Part shown: positions 34,751-46,151 of the stretch, one piece after another
Numbering within the stretch: position 1 is the first letter of the stretch
How the letters are laid out: every line of letters starts with the position of its first letter
From: Apostichopus japonicus
Lineage: Eukaryota > Echinodermata > Holothuroidea > Aspidochirotida > Stichopodidae
DNA: 64,000 nt
Assembly (NCBI RefSeq): GCF_037975245.1
Contig: NC_092583.1
Coordinates: 4,125,264-4,189,263, forward strand
Direction: 5' to 3'
The notes under the pieces: generated by a model
What the model saw: only the letters and a program-made list of their open reading frames with translations
Told to the model about the DNA's origin: nothing
The model's database searches: none
Program-made: the position numbers and the translations under genes

Positions 34751-37700
34751 TAATAATTTAGAAGGTGATCCTTAAGCCCTTTTCTAAAGGAGAAGATACT
34801 ATTTATAGCTTTTTTTATTGTTATTTAGTGTATTCCAAAGTTTATAAAAACTGTTTATAAAAACAAATCGATGGGCAATATCATTGCAAGAAAGATTTGT
34901 GCAAAAATCGTGAGATGTCCTTGTGTAATTAAAATGGAATTTGTTGTAATAATTGAATCAACTATTACACTAAACCGGTAAAGGCCCCTTTATAGTCTTG
35001 AACATGAAAACAGCCACCTGTAATGTGTAAATATCAAAAATATTAAGAATCCTTTGAGTCAAGAAATGGGATTTCGTTGGTGCACGATAATCATAATTAG
35101 CCAAATACGAACGGCTATTTTTTTGTAAAATATTTAAGCGATTCAAGTATAAGAGTAAGTGATCCCCCATATAATATTACAATAGGATAGATACGAATAA
35201 ATACGTGAATCATACAAGGATTTAATGATATTAGATGGGACGAAATAGCTGATTTTATACAATATAACAATTACTTTTGAAATTTTAGAACATAGAACAT
35301 CAATATGGTGTTTCCAGGTTAGGTTGGAGTCGATATAAATGCCAAGGAATTTGGCTCTATTAACTAGGACAATTTTATTTCAATCAATGTGAATAACTCA
35401 ACAGAGCCAAGTTTAAATCATGAAAAATCATGAATTCAAATTGGTTTCAGAAATATTTAATGATAATTTGTTGGTTTTGAACCATAATGAAACCATTTTC
35501 AGCTCAGTATTTACTATATGTGCCCCGGATATGAGGTCCTTATGTTTATAAAGGATACTAGTGTCGTCTGCGAATAAGATAAATGAGAGTACAGCCTGAT
35601 GAGCAGTTACACAAATCATTTAAGTAAACAAGAAATAGCAGAGGTCCAAGAATGGAGCCTTTGGGTACACCAAAATTGATATTTCGAAAACAAAAACAAC
35701 TGTTATTTATACGCACTGTTTGTTTTCTATCTGACAAGTAACTATGAAACCAATAAAACGCAAGTCCCCGAATGCCATAATGGTTCAGTTTACTTAGCAA
35801 AATTCTGCGATCCACAGTGTCAAATGCTTTGGATAGATCTAAAAAAAAATATCAATACTAATTTCTTTATCATTAAAACCATCTGTGATATACTTCACAA
35901 TGTTGCTCACTGCCATGGAGGTGGAAAATGTTTTTGCGGAAGCCAAACTGGTTGGACGAGAGTATACTATATTCTTATTCAGGAAACTTATTAACCTGGC
36001 ATAGATGATACGTTCTAGGATTTTTGAGGGAGCTGATAAGATGGCTATAGATAGGAAAGGTAGTTGGAGAGGACAGACTGGGCTAAATCTAGCTTCTTTC
36101 ATTCTAATTGGGACTATACCGGAAGAAAAAGAAAGATTGCAAATATGTTGGTATTAATAAATTTGGGCAGGCAGCTTGAAGTATTTTAATAGAGATACCG
36201 TCCGTTTCTGATGAGGAACCTTTGTTTTAGTTGACTTATTATATTGGTTACTTCGTAGCAGTTGGTTGGAGAAACAAACATTGAATCGGGAACAGGATTG
36301 AGTAATTACTCAGGAAACTGGAGAAAGAGGCATCTACATGGGTAATTCGATTAGCTAACTTAGTACCAATATCAGAGAAATAGTTATTGAAACACACAGC
36401 AACTTCCATATCATCGGTAATTTTATCTCCTTCTTTGATTATTTTAAAATCATCTCTGCCAGACTCTTTGCTTCTCCCTATAATTGCATTTATTACTTTC
36501 CAAGTTTCTTTCAGATTGTGTCTATTTTCAGCAAACAGTTCTGCATAGTATGACTTTTTACATTGTCGAATTACATTAGTTAGTTTGTTTCTATAACTTG
36601 TAAATTTTCAGTTTATTGATATAGGTGTACGATTTAGCAGAAAACGTTGATAAAGATTTTTTCTTTGTAGAGATAGACTTTAGAATCCCTGAGGTGATCC
36701 AAGGATTGTAAGTATACTCCTGTTTCATGGTCTTAAGATTCTGAAGTGGGCTATATTTTTGATCAAATAACGTATTAATAACATCGATGAAATAGTTGCA
36801 AGCATCATTCACACCAGAAATGGTAAAAGTTGATGCCAGCTGTGCTCCTCAATAAAAGTGTTAAAGTTTGCTTTACAAGTATTTCTTTTAAAAGGGTAAC
36901 ATGAGCCATCATTTTGAGCACGCTTATATGGCAAGCCATATGTGCAATAATTCAATAATCTGAGTTTATCGCCGTTTAACTCTGTTTTTTCGATCGATAC
37001 TCGGTTTATCGAATTATTGCACACGTGTCTTGCCATACACGCTTCTAGTGAGTCCTTACTCAGCTAAATATTGGAAAATGATCATTAATATCTGACACAA
37101 GACTCTCTGACATGGTAAGAAAAGAAATATCATTAACAGATAATATGTTGTTAATTAAAGTAGCGCTAGAATCTGTAATTCTGGTAGGTGTGGTGATTAA
37201 AGGAATGAAAGAGTTGGAAAGCATAACATAAAAAAATGTAGACATATTACTGTTAGAATGATACTTTACAAGATCAATATTGATTTCTTTTTTTGGACTA
37301 CGGTTAAGAATATTCACCAAGGCTGATATTTTTCAACAAATATCACTAGTTGACTGTCGGGTGGTCTTTAGATCACACCAATGGTAACATTACTGTTTAG
37401 GTTTGTAGTTTCTATGAATAAAAACTCAAACAAACTTGGGCTGGTTACTTAAATCATTTCTTTCCTCGAAGTAAATATGATTGAGGACGTGGAAGCCTAC
37501 ACCTACGCCCCGTTTATGCGTTCTATTGGCATGCACAAACTTATTAGTTCGACACACTTAACATACTAACAGGGGTATTGTTATGAAGCCAGGTTTCAGC
37601 AATAGCAACACCGGGTGAGGCACAGTCTAATGAACTAGAATTTAAGTGAGATACATCATCGTTGTTTTTTTCCCATACTAGCTTCGAGCATTTATGTGCA

Positions 37701-37771
37701 TGATAGATAATGGCGAGTTGCTCTGGTTTAATGTTTCGAGAAGAGAGGAGTCACCAAAGTATGAACAGGCC

Positions 37772-38161
37772 GTGTTACCACCGGATACTCATAGCTATAG
37801 TTCAGTCACTACTGTTCATGTTCCACAACCGTGCATCAGTGACTACATGCGCTGTGTTCGCAGCACGGTAACCTGGTTACAGTAGGCACAGTAATTACTG
37901 GAAAGCTGTTACACGTTGAACTACGAGTCCGACAGGTGAAAATTTGCAGTAATTAAAAAAACAAAAAAATCATTTTTAATTTTTTTTTAAATTTAAAAAT
38001 TAATTTGTAAATTTGCAGTAAGAAAAAACTTGCAGTAATTACTTTGCCAACTGTAACACGTTTTACCGTGTTACGAACACAGCGCAGTAGTTACTGATGC
38101 ACGGTTGTGGAACATGAACAGTAGTTACTGTACTAGCTATGGGTATTGGCTGGTGTTACAC
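37772..38161. mobile_element. Fold-back MITE inserted in the LINE coding region
   Basis: Long inverted arms: left GTGTTACCACCGGATACTCA ... CTACTGTTCATGTTCCACAA and on to 'gcgctgtgttcg'. The right arm is the reverse complement from 'cgaacacagcgc' to 'ggtgttacac'. Arms are about 95 bp; the central 190 bp is AT-rich with direct repeats of 'tttgcagtaa'. It separates two stretches of the LINE frame (ending NPDHHYAE and resuming CSYFGDSSLLETLNQ), so it inserted after the LINE. Confidence 0.85.
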
Positions 38162-38261
38162 TCAGCATAATGATGGTCAGGATTTATGGAGTTGTCGATT
38201 AAATTACCAATGAAGAGATCATTGAGCCTATATGTTTCAGAAACGAAGCTGCTTAATTGAA

Positions 38262-38800
38262 GACATTAGAAGGAAGAGATAAACAATTAAACAAATAAAC
38301 AACAATACAAATAAACAATTAAGCAACAATATATACAGGATATATAAGAACTAGAAAAATGGGAATGTAGTGAGTGGTCGAAATTTCGTAGCACTAGGCT
38401 CTCGTGTCTGGCGTTCCTTCCTGTTGCGATTCGCGAAGACGTACCTGGGGATCAACTCGTTCGCACAGTGTTGGTTCAATGTAAAGTTTGCCATTGATAA
38501 AGAGCTGGCCCCTGGGAGCAATGTTTGCACCATTAGAGATAACCTGTTGACCCTTTGATGCTCAGAGGGTGAAAACTGATAAGAACCTTTAATTGAGTGT
38601 GTTTAAAGCAAGACTATTCGACTTATCGAAGCAGATTTCATTTCCAGAATGTCTGTATGTTTTATTGAAGACTTATAGACCCCCTTCACAAAACTAAACT
38701 GAACTGAACTCGACCAAACTATGTTCACCAAAAGAAACTCATAGCATTGGAGAATTTACAGATTAACTGTAGCTTTAATTTTGGAGTAATCATATGTAGA
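38262..38800. other. Short intergenic stretch with a possible retroposon tail
   Basis: No gene seen. The T-rich segment with 'aaactaaactgaactgaactcg' at about 38687-38712 resembles the (AACTG)n tail at 58190-58412. Confidence 0.3.
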
Positions 38801-38804
38801 ATGT

Positions 38805-39540
38805 TTCAGACTTTGACATGTGTTGACCTCATGTGACCTTCGACCTCTACCAATTTCAATAGGGTTCTTGCATTCACCAACCTGGATCGACATAATAAGT
38901 ATGAAGTTCATGAAAGATTTGCATATTGAGTAATCGGTTTACAAGATATTCATACATTGACTTAAAATGTTGAACGCAAATGACCTTTGACCTCCACCAA
39001 TGGAGTATTTGTTCTTTGCATATACGTAGTAAATATGGTGTAGATCAGGGTTGTCCAACCTTTTGCAGAGGAGGGCCACATGGAATGATTATGATGAAGG
39101 AGGGGGCCGCATGAACCCTACGCTCGATTTTTCGATTTTTCGCCCGAAGCCCAAGGCAACAGAATGTGAGCACTGCGCGCGGAGCTCACTGATTTATTTT
39201 CCTTCCTGATAAAACAAATGAATAAAGTCCAGCCGCCCCCCCTCCGCTGAGAGTGTCACAAAAACTGACCTGCATGCAGTTTTTCGGACCCAGAAGGTTC
39301 GAATAATTGATTATATATAGCTTCAAATTGTTATCAATAAATCTGCTCTCAAATTTCGCACCGTAGAGCATCTCTGGCGGGCCGGACGCAACCCTGCGGC
39401 GGGCCGGACTGTGGCCCGCGGGCCGTAGGTTGGACAACCCTGGTGTAGATCATTCAAGAACCGTCAACCAGTATCATGTGTATTGGCTCATTCGAAGGGA
39501 CTTAATATTTCCTTCATTTGAATTAATTCTGTCACTATCA
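38805..39540. repeat. TGACCTTTGACCT-containing repeat, split by a hAT MITE
   Basis: Contains 'tgtgaccttcgacctctaccaa' (about 38834) and a perfect TGACCTTTGACCT (38981-38993), the reverse complement of the motif at 15960. The repeat body is interrupted at 39046-39442 by a MITE with a perfect target duplication and resumes as 'gtgtagatcattcaagaaccgtcaacc'. Confidence 0.55.
39046..39442. mobile_element. hAT MITE with CAGGGTTGTCCAACC ends and perfect 8-bp duplication
   Basis: Left end CAGGGTTGTCCAACCTTTTG; right end AGGTTGGACAACCCTG, a 15-bp perfect inverted repeat. GTGTAGAT is repeated directly at 39038-39045 and 39443-39450. The interior is GC-rich near the right end, with the palindrome GGCCCGCGGGCC (39413-39424). 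This layout (CAGGG.TGTCCAA ends, GGCCCGCGGGCC) is known from hAT-Charlie-type MITEs across animals. Confidence 0.92.
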
Positions 39541-39775
39541 CATGGTTACAATTTCGTTGTAGGGGGACTAGGGAGCATAGGCGTACCCGGCGGGGGTTTA
39601 TGGAGGAAAATCGCCCCCTCTCCCACCCCCACCCCCCGAGTTCAGGGGACCCAAAATTCGGGTAACAGTTGTTGTTGCCTCGGGAAAAAGAATGAAATTC
39701 AATTTAAAAATACAACAAACAATATATTTCGAAGGTTTCAATACACAGTCGTTTGCACAGTTTCTTCCATTTTTG

Positions 39776-39898
39776 CACGAATTGTTCCCAATTCTTCCCA
39801 AATCGTTCTCAATACTAGCAGGCATCGTTTCCCGATTTTTACCCGAATCGTTCCCGATTCTCGTACAAATCGTTCCCGGTTCTTGCTCAAATCGTCAA
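39776..39898. repeat. AATCGTTCCCGATTCT minisatellite
   Basis: About four to five diverged units of 27-30 bp, each with a version of AATCGTTCCCGATTCTT. Positions near 39779, 39802, 39830, 39845 and 39874. Open frames crossing it on both strands are repeat artefacts. Confidence 0.65.
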
Positions 39899-39899
39899 C

Positions 39900-40980
39900 G
39901 ACTCTTGCCTGAATATTCGACACATAATGGAAACGAAAAAAAAAGAAAAGAAAAAAAGAAGATTGTCAGCCTTTTTATATCCCAGAATTTCAGTGGACAA
40001 AATTTGTTGAAAAAAATTCGGGCAGCTTCGGGACACTTACTTTTCGACCGTAATCTTTTCTTCAAACAACATTGCTTAAAAGGCCCTCCAGACTACCCAT
40101 GTTATCATATACTTAGTTAGTCTCCTTCGTGGGTAAAAGACACAAAAACATTTCCATTAACATTAATGAGAGCAGCCACACACATGTGGGTATATTAGTA
40201 ATTAGAAATAAAATTTTTCGGAAACTATCTTTTCCGAATGTGGAACACCCCTTGCAAACAATGGAGTACTAAGCGGGTGGAGGGCGGTTTGCCCCGGGTA
40301 CCATTCAGGGGGCGCCATACCACAGCAGAAAAAAAAGCATTTTTTAAATAAAATCATGCTCGCAACCGGCATCAGCATGTTTTCCATGCGACTCGTGTAG
40401 TAAGTTTCGAAAATTCGGGCAAAAACTATTACATATGGACAATCAGTTGACATTGTCAGTGTTGTCCGAGATGTAGTATTCTAACAGTAAGGGTCTGCTC
40501 TGACTCGGTATATAGGCTAAGATTAGAAGTCATTGTGATCGCAGGTTTCTACTAAACCGTAAGTGTTTCAAGGGTGACGACATGCCAACAAAATAAAAAA
40601 ACGTCCCAAAACGAATGAGAAACGTTGAAGTAGAAAACTTTCGACGGTTACTTGCGCTAAACCGTTCGTGAATTGCAATCTTAAGCGGCGCTTGGGACAA
40701 TATAGAGCGAGAAACACAAAATTTCGGACTCAGTTAACTGTGGTGAAGGCGTTGTTTGAAGCCTCAATCATTCGATTGTTTGGCAAATGTGACGTGTATA
40801 CGTGTCCACGTGTAGGCTCGTTATTCAGAGGACACTGGTTTCGAATACCATTCTAGCAATTATATTATTTCTTCTTTTCGATTGCTTTATGTTTGATCAT
40901 TTTCACAGTAAGTTATGGACGATACCTACTGAGTAGGTCCCTTTCGTGTAGGATAATCTTAATTTTTTTCGGGCTCGCGC
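39900..40980. other. Intergenic downstream of transporter copy 2
   Basis: No credible gene. A 'gggtggagggcggtttgccccgggtaccattcagggggcgcc' stretch near 40277-40318 resembles hAT-like debris but lacks definable ends. Confidence 0.35.
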
Positions 40981-40987
40981 TGCACAC

Positions 40988-40993
40988 TTTATT
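40988..40993 (-). promoter_or_regulatory. Candidate polyadenylation signal AATAAA for transporter copy 2
   Basis: TTTATT on the plus strand reads AATAAA on the minus strand, about 104 nt after the stop codon at 41097. Position and hexamer are canonical. Usage is inferred only. Confidence 0.45.
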
Positions 40994-41096
40994 GCTTCTT
41001 CCTGAGATGTTAACGATTTCTCTGTAAAGAATAACGGAGACTGGAAGAGGCTGCATATAAGTTGGACGGACATTATCCACAAAAAGTATATCAATT

Positions 41097-42167
41097 CTAC
41101 ACCCGAGTCTCTCTTAACCCGATTATAACATGATAGTTATCACAGTTTTTCGTGGAACTGGTCTTTTCAGTTTTTTCTTCAAGTTGCGCATCATCTTTAC
41201 GAATGACCTCTGCAGAGTTCATCCTTCCTTCATAAATTCTTTTGACAGATATGCCAACCGAGGAACCCACAATTAGAGCAATTCCAAAAATGCTCCATAT
41301 GTTTGCAGTGGTATCGAGTACCATTATATCTATGAAAAATACAATCCATACTTCACTGACGGTTATCACTGTTACAACTGCAATGCTTTCAGTTACCAAC
41401 GCACATGTAAACGTCACCATCAACATGAAAGTTGTGAAACCGAAGGAAACAATTAATAATCTATTTATCACACAATCTGGTAGATTCCATTCTTGCTTTA
41501 TGGTCACTGGTATCGCACCAAAAACAACCAGAAAAGCTGCGTAAAAGTTTACCGACTTCATTGGATGGGTGTTTTGTTGACCTAGAGAACGAAGAGCCAC
41601 GGCTATGAATCCAGATGCAACGCTCGAATAAAGAACGCATAAACCTGGTAAAAGCTTGGTAGATTTCCCAGAACCGTCGGAACCGAATAAGAATGATGGC
41701 CTCATGATTAAAATCACACCAGTAATTGTCGAGACCACCATCAGAGCTTCTATCCATCCAAATTTTTCTTTCAGCAAGAGTCTCCCAAAGACAACACTAA
41801 AAGCAATATATCCGTACAATATGGCTGCCGCGTCTCCGGGTGGCATATTCTGCACAGCGTAGTATTGGCCGAATATGGAGGTGACACTTAATATGCCATA
41901 CACAGTGCAAACCTTGAACTCTTCGCGGGAACTTGATTTGATCGGAATTTTCTTGTAGATTAGAAAAGTCAAGGAAAGTACATATGAGAAGACGCCTCTG
42001 ATGAAAGTTAGCTGAGTGGAATGGACTGATCCATGTAGAATGGAAACAATAACCGTTACAAACGCACTCATACATGATGTAGCAACTGCTAAAAATATGC
42101 CCCTGTTGTTATAAATAACTCTCGCAACTGTGTCCAGACATCTTATAAACCCCCTGCGCTGGTTCAT
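41097..42167 (-). CDS. SLC35G1-like EamA/DMT membrane transporter (intact copy 2)
   Basis: A 356-residue, single-exon protein beginning at ATG 42167-42165 (MNQRRGF); a GTG two codons earlier is not a likely start. First membrane helix at residues 23-44 after NNRGIFLAVA. Signature QYYAVQNMPPGDAAAIL at about 101-117, followed by YGYIAF and FGRLLLKEK to 135. Helix 141-155 leads into MRPSFLFGSDGSGKS (155-169), where the paralogues have RPPF and this one has Ser. The second EamA half contains ESIAVVTVITVSEVWIVFF. The C-terminus of about 45 residues is charged (RKDDAQLEEKTEKTSSTK) and ends GLRETRV, similar to the last residues (TESRV) of copy 1. A multipass membrane transporter of unknown substrate. 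It has a plausible poly(A) signal 104 nt downstream and a TTG/CTG-repeat tract about 95-175 bp upstream. Confidence 0.9.
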   Translation of the reverse strand: MNQRRGFIRCLDTVARVIYNNRGIFLAVATSCMSAFVTVIVSILHGSVHSTQLTFIRGVFSYVLSLTFLIYKKIPIKSSSREEFKVCTVYGILSVTSIFGQYYAVQNMPPGDAAAILYGYIAFSVVFGRLLLKEKFGWIEALMVVSTITGVILIMRPSFLFGSDGSGKSTKLLPGLCVLYSSVASGFIAVALRSLGQQNTHPMKSVNFYAAFLVVFGAIPVTIKQEWNLPDCVINRLLIVSFGFTTFMLMVTFTCALVTESIAVVTVITVSEVWIVFFIDIMVLDTTANIWSIFGIALIVGSSVGISVKRIYEGRMNSAEVIRKDDAQLEEKTEKTSSTKNCDNYHVIIGLRETRV

Positions 42168-42261
42168 TCTCACTGATCCTTCAAGTAAATTTGAAGATCA
42201 AAAATGGTGCCACTACGATGACGTAACTCACTGACGTCTGTCAGTAATCATATTCTTATTT

Positions 42262-42345
42262 TCGCGGTTGGGTTTGTTTGTTGCTGTTGTTGCTGTGGCT
42301 GTTGTTGTTGTTGCTGTTGTTGTTGCTGTTGCTGCTGTTTTGCTT
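42262..42345. repeat. (TTG)n/(CTG)n trinucleotide tract upstream of transporter copy 2
   Basis: Interrupted TTG and CTG triplets over about 80 bp, beginning about 95 bp before the start codon of the minus-strand gene, probably in its promoter or 5' untranslated region. No coding role seen. Confidence 0.8.
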
Positions 42346-42900
42346 TCTTTATAAACTGCAATTTTTTGTGGGTTTTGACGGTTCTCCATATACTTCATGT
42401 AAAAGCAGCATCTAGGAGAGATATGCAAAAGATTGACATTACCGTATTGAAAGGGCTATTTCATATGTGATAATCGACGTGAATGAGGCTATTCGTAACT
42501 AATTTGTCACAATTCACGTACAACCTGCAGATCGCAGATGCGATTCAGGTGGACGGTGGTTTCCCAACCATTGATGGAAACGCTACCCCCCCCCCCCGCT
42601 ACAATGCCTTCTCCCTGACTCTTCAACACCCACCCACCCACCCCCCTCAAACAAGGCCCTTTTTTCTATGTCAAACGGCCATCCAACACGGTTGGTTGTA
42701 ACTTGGACAACGGTTCACAAATCAAATCACTGATAAGGCTGGTCAACATAGTTTAGCAGAGACTCATAGTTGAGAAACATCGAGAAACATTATGTATCTT
42801 ACAAATATTACACAGTGATACTTGTTGATTGTGCGCGTATGCCAGGTCCATTTTTAAGAAGTTCATAATGGGTTGGGGGCCCGGAGGGACCGTTATGCCA

Positions 42901-43020
42901 GTATCTTAAGCGGAGAGCCACCATCACTTTGCGAGTAGCGTAACAAGGAAACGTTTTGCTAATAAAAATTGTCTGCCAGATTGCCGGAAATGGCACTTCT
43001 TATGCCTTGTAACTTGCAAC
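42901..43020 (+). repeat. Copy of the shared hAT module, isolated fragment
   Basis: 'cttaagcggagagccaccatcactttgcgagtagcgtaacaag ... gccggaaatggcacttc' follows the common module order, but the matching element ends are unclear; 'gcgcgtatgccaggtcc' at 42834 may be the remnant of one terminus. Confidence 0.55.
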
Positions 43021-43374
43021 TTAAACATTCTTTATTTTGAGATGTTCATATTCATGTTTTCCAGATTTACTCTGCCACAAATAGGTTAATAAAAAATTGT
43101 ATTCGGTAAAATCACTTTGAGGGAAAGGATATGACTTTGAGTTAATTTATGTCTCTGCTTTATTCATTGTTGTCACAGGTAATTGCAGATATACAAGCAA
43201 GTTAGGCAATTACGATGGTAAACGTAGCCTATTTGTGCTGAAGGGAAACCATATGAGGAATTCAGCTGTAAAGCAATTGTTTGGTTTGTGTTATCATTAT
43301 GTGTTCTACATGCCAAAATGGGACCTACTGGGGCCAAATGAGCTGAGTGGAGGCCCTTTTAGAGGACAAGGGGG

Positions 43375-44363
43375 CAGTCCCCCTGTAACAGGAAATTTCT
43401 CCCCCTGAAAATTTTCCCCCCGGGGGGAATTTTTCCTAGGATAAATTCCCCCCACCCTGAAAATTTACCCCCCCCCACCATAAGCATGATCAATTTTCCT
43501 GCCAGCACCTGCAAGTCTTTAGCTTGCAATGAATTTCATAATATTCCTATATTCCAATAGGCGATATCTCAAATTCAGTGTATGATGAGATGGTTGATCG
43601 CTTGTTCATGGCAATTAAACGCTAGGAATATATCCTTCACATATTCGCAACCTTTTTTTAGTGGCCAGCGGACAGTTAGTTGCAATAAAATTGTGATGAC
43701 CAGGGCATTTGGGTCCACTCTATATACCCAACATTCCCACAGCATATCAATCAGGACTATCTGTGTAACAGTATGTATAATTGGCTTCAGTGCAGCAATC
43801 CCTTTGATGTTCACCCTCATAAGCCATGAATTAAGATAATCCCATTGAGCTTCACCACAGCTCATAATCAATAAGTCAACCCCTTCCCAATAAACATTGA
43901 ATCCTCCTGTGGAACCATCATACCAACACAATGTAATAGTTTCAATTTACAATGATTATACTTGACTACATCAGTAACATCAGAGCATCAGAGCTAGTCC
44001 CATTCCATTCATGGCACTGCATTCATGGCCTAACCCTAACCCAAGACATTTCCTCTGAATATCCTTATTGCAGGAATGATATATTCCAAGTTCATGCCCA
44101 AAAAATGTTAAAATCTCCTTATTATAGTTCCATGATGAGATATCCTTGATAGGTGTACAAAAATATAATTAACTAGAATTACATGAAGGTGGGGGGGGGG
44201 AATTTTTCCAGGTTGGGGGGAATATTTCCTAGGAATAATGCCCACCCGGGGGGGGGGGGAATATTTCCTAGGAAATCTCCACCCGGGGGGAAAATTTCCT
44301 AGGAAATATTCCCCCCGGGGGTGAATATTTTCAGGGGGGAAAAAATCCTGTCACACCCCTACT
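43375..44363. mobile_element. Palindrome-ended element with C/G runs and CCTAGGA(A)AT boxes
   Basis: The left arm (43375-43490) reads CTGTAACAGGAAATTTCTCC, CCCTGAAAATTTTCCCCCCG, GGGGGAATTTTTCCTAGGA. The right arm (about 44190-44363), reverse complemented, reads TGTGACAGGATTTTTTCCCC, CCTGAAAATATTCACCCCCG, GGGGGAATATTTCCTAGGAA, with further internal copies of TTTCCTAGGAAAT. The middle of about 690 bp is unique, with a 118-codon open frame on the minus strand (43931-43575) that matches no family I know. Probably a non-autonomous DNA transposon. Superfamily and target duplication unresolved. Confidence 0.6.
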
Positions 44364-44364
44364 A

Positions 44365-44606
44365 AGTATGTTAAAATATACATGGTATTTATATATATTC
44401 ACAATGTCTAAATATTCTTAGTTAAACATTGAGGCACTGATATAGGGGCTTACAATGAAACTGAAGGGCCTACGTAAAGCACATCGACGTAATAAATATA
44501 TTTATGAACCGTAGCTTCACATTAGACTGCTACACTAACTTCACCCATGCAGGTTAAATCGTAGGAGCTCTCTACATTTATTGGTATTCTAACAAAACTC
44601 GTCAAA

Positions 44607-44639
<33 letters not shown>

Positions 44640-45780
44640 CTGAAATCAGAGGAAATTATATAAATATTTCGCTAAAACTAATTGAGATAGCGCATACTGT
44701 CCAGGCGTTCACGTTACCTAAGACCTACTTTCATTTAGAGGCACCTTTTCCCACGCCACCCCCTCCCCTTCCCGGAAGGCTACGTTCCTGAGATAGCTTG
44801 ATGACACACATGTTAACATGATGTTAACAAAATGTTTAAAAGACAACATCAAATGACAATTGTACTGAATGCATAAACAACAATTAACTTGAACGTTTTA
44901 TTCAGTTAATGCATGCTGCGGGTGATATTTAGTAATGTTGCGAGATAATGCAACCGTGTCAACATTATCTAATACTGAAAAACACCACTGTTAGTGAAAA
45001 ATGGTGGATACTCACAGTTTTCGAGCTCTTAGAAACAACTTTACATCACATTTTTTGGACACACAATGACAGCCTCAATTCTACAATGATATCACGATAG
45101 CCTCTACCGAACCAAAGCTTTTCCTACCAGTTGTTTACGGGCCGAGTTGTTCGCTAAGACTACCAGCTCTTTGATTTTCTCTGTTTGTTACTAGGCTAAC
45201 TCATTGAACAACGGGTGAGCTCAGGGACTCATATCATGTTACAATGGGGTTTATTCCACAACGAACCAAAATTCAGAGGATCGACCACAAGCAATTTTCC
45301 TAGGGCAAAGGTTGGATGTTATTATACCTACATTATGTACATGTATGTGTATGTTACAAAGGTCGAACTATATATATATATATATAGACGCCAACCAACC
45401 AACTATATATATATATATATATGTGTGTAGAGGCCTATGTATACAGACAAGAACGTGGTTCATGGAACACGGAAATGAGCTTCAAACGTTATAACGTTAC
45501 TTCAGATAATTTCCAGCGTGGCTTCAAATTATTGACCACAGCTCTAAGCTGCCCAGCAAATAACTAATATTTGATGTGCTGGGAAATAATGTCATATGAT
45601 TTGAAATATCTGTGATACTGGGTGTATTTATTGTTATTTTACGATATACTGTCATTCGAGTAACGATAGTGAAGTGCGACATTTAACTTTCTCTCCGTAC
45701 TGTTGTTGATTTTTTATTTAAGGTGACGATTAAACAGTTGAAAGTGGTGGAGCTATTCTATTAATGAAAATTATCTGTAC
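44365..45780. other. Intergenic, microsatellites only
   Basis: (AT)n at 44612-44638, 45370-45387 and 45403-45422, the last two around 'gacgccaaccaaccaac'. The same word occurs inverted beside the (GA)n at 12733-12750. No gene recognised. Confidence 0.4.
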
Positions 45781-45781
45781 G

Positions 45782-46151
45782 TTAAAGGCATTGAAGACTC
45801 GCCCCAAACCGCGTGCCGCGCTCTGAAAAAAAGTTAACTTTCCGTTGCTTGCAAGTGAAGTTTTCTGCTTGTCGCTACAAAATGCAGACAGTAATGAAAC
45901 GTGATACCTTGTTATCTTTAGCTGTACCTGAGATGTCCATCGCTGTATCGTTTGTACACTGTGATGTGGGTATTGACCGCTGCTCTATGTACTGACTGTA
46001 CACTAGTGTCTAATTACCGAAGGTAGAAAGCTGTGTGCGTATTTTCTGGGATCGATGGTGGTGTCTAACACTTCTGTTACCCCTCATTCGAAACTAGGTC
46101 AGATTAGCGGCATTATACTTTTCTTTTTGCGCGAGTCTTCAAACCCTTTAA
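45782..46151 (+). mobile_element. TTAA-bounded MITE, reference copy of the family
   Basis: TTAAAGGCATTGAAGACTCG at the left; GCGCGAGTCTTCAAACCCTT then TAA at the right, giving inverted ends around TTAAAGG..TGAAGACTCGC. Length 370 bp. Other copies: 19483-20166 (interrupted), 52134-52503, 59677-60050 (reverse), 61716-62045 (reverse), 11160-11219 (fragment). All but the decayed ends keep TTAA at the margin, consistent with a TTAA target-site preference as in piggyBac-like or Kolobok-like elements. Internal open frames are not conserved as proteins. Confidence 0.8.

Larger units (their letters stand above)
34590..38260 (-). mobile_element. Decayed non-LTR retrotransposon (endonuclease + reverse transcriptase)
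   Basis: Read on the minus strand. Near 38250-38165 is YRLNDLFIGNLIDNSINPDH. After an inserted MITE (37772-38161), the frame continues with SPLSIMHINARS and the APE-type endonuclease motif AIAETWLHNN (about 37600). Next come PLITTPTRITDSSATLINNI and SDINDHFPIF (about 37230-37060), then PWITSGILKSI (about 36700). Reverse transcriptase motifs are SKILERIIYARLISFLNKN (about 36030), [20 protein letters not shown] (about 35800), [20 protein letters not shown] (about 35670) and the catalytic FADD box in [14 protein letters not shown] (about 35570). The C-terminal region has ILNIFDIYTLQVAVFMFK (about 35030). Many stops and frameshifts interrupt it. The 3' region (34636-34750) holds three 43-44-bp tandem copies. 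Domain order fits CR1/L2/Jockey-like clades; the exact clade is not resolvable by eye. Confidence 0.9.

Noticed and set aside
43575-43931. 118-codon frame in the C/G-run element
   Set aside because: No recognisable domain and no second copy to test conservation. Left as part of the element, not called as a gene.
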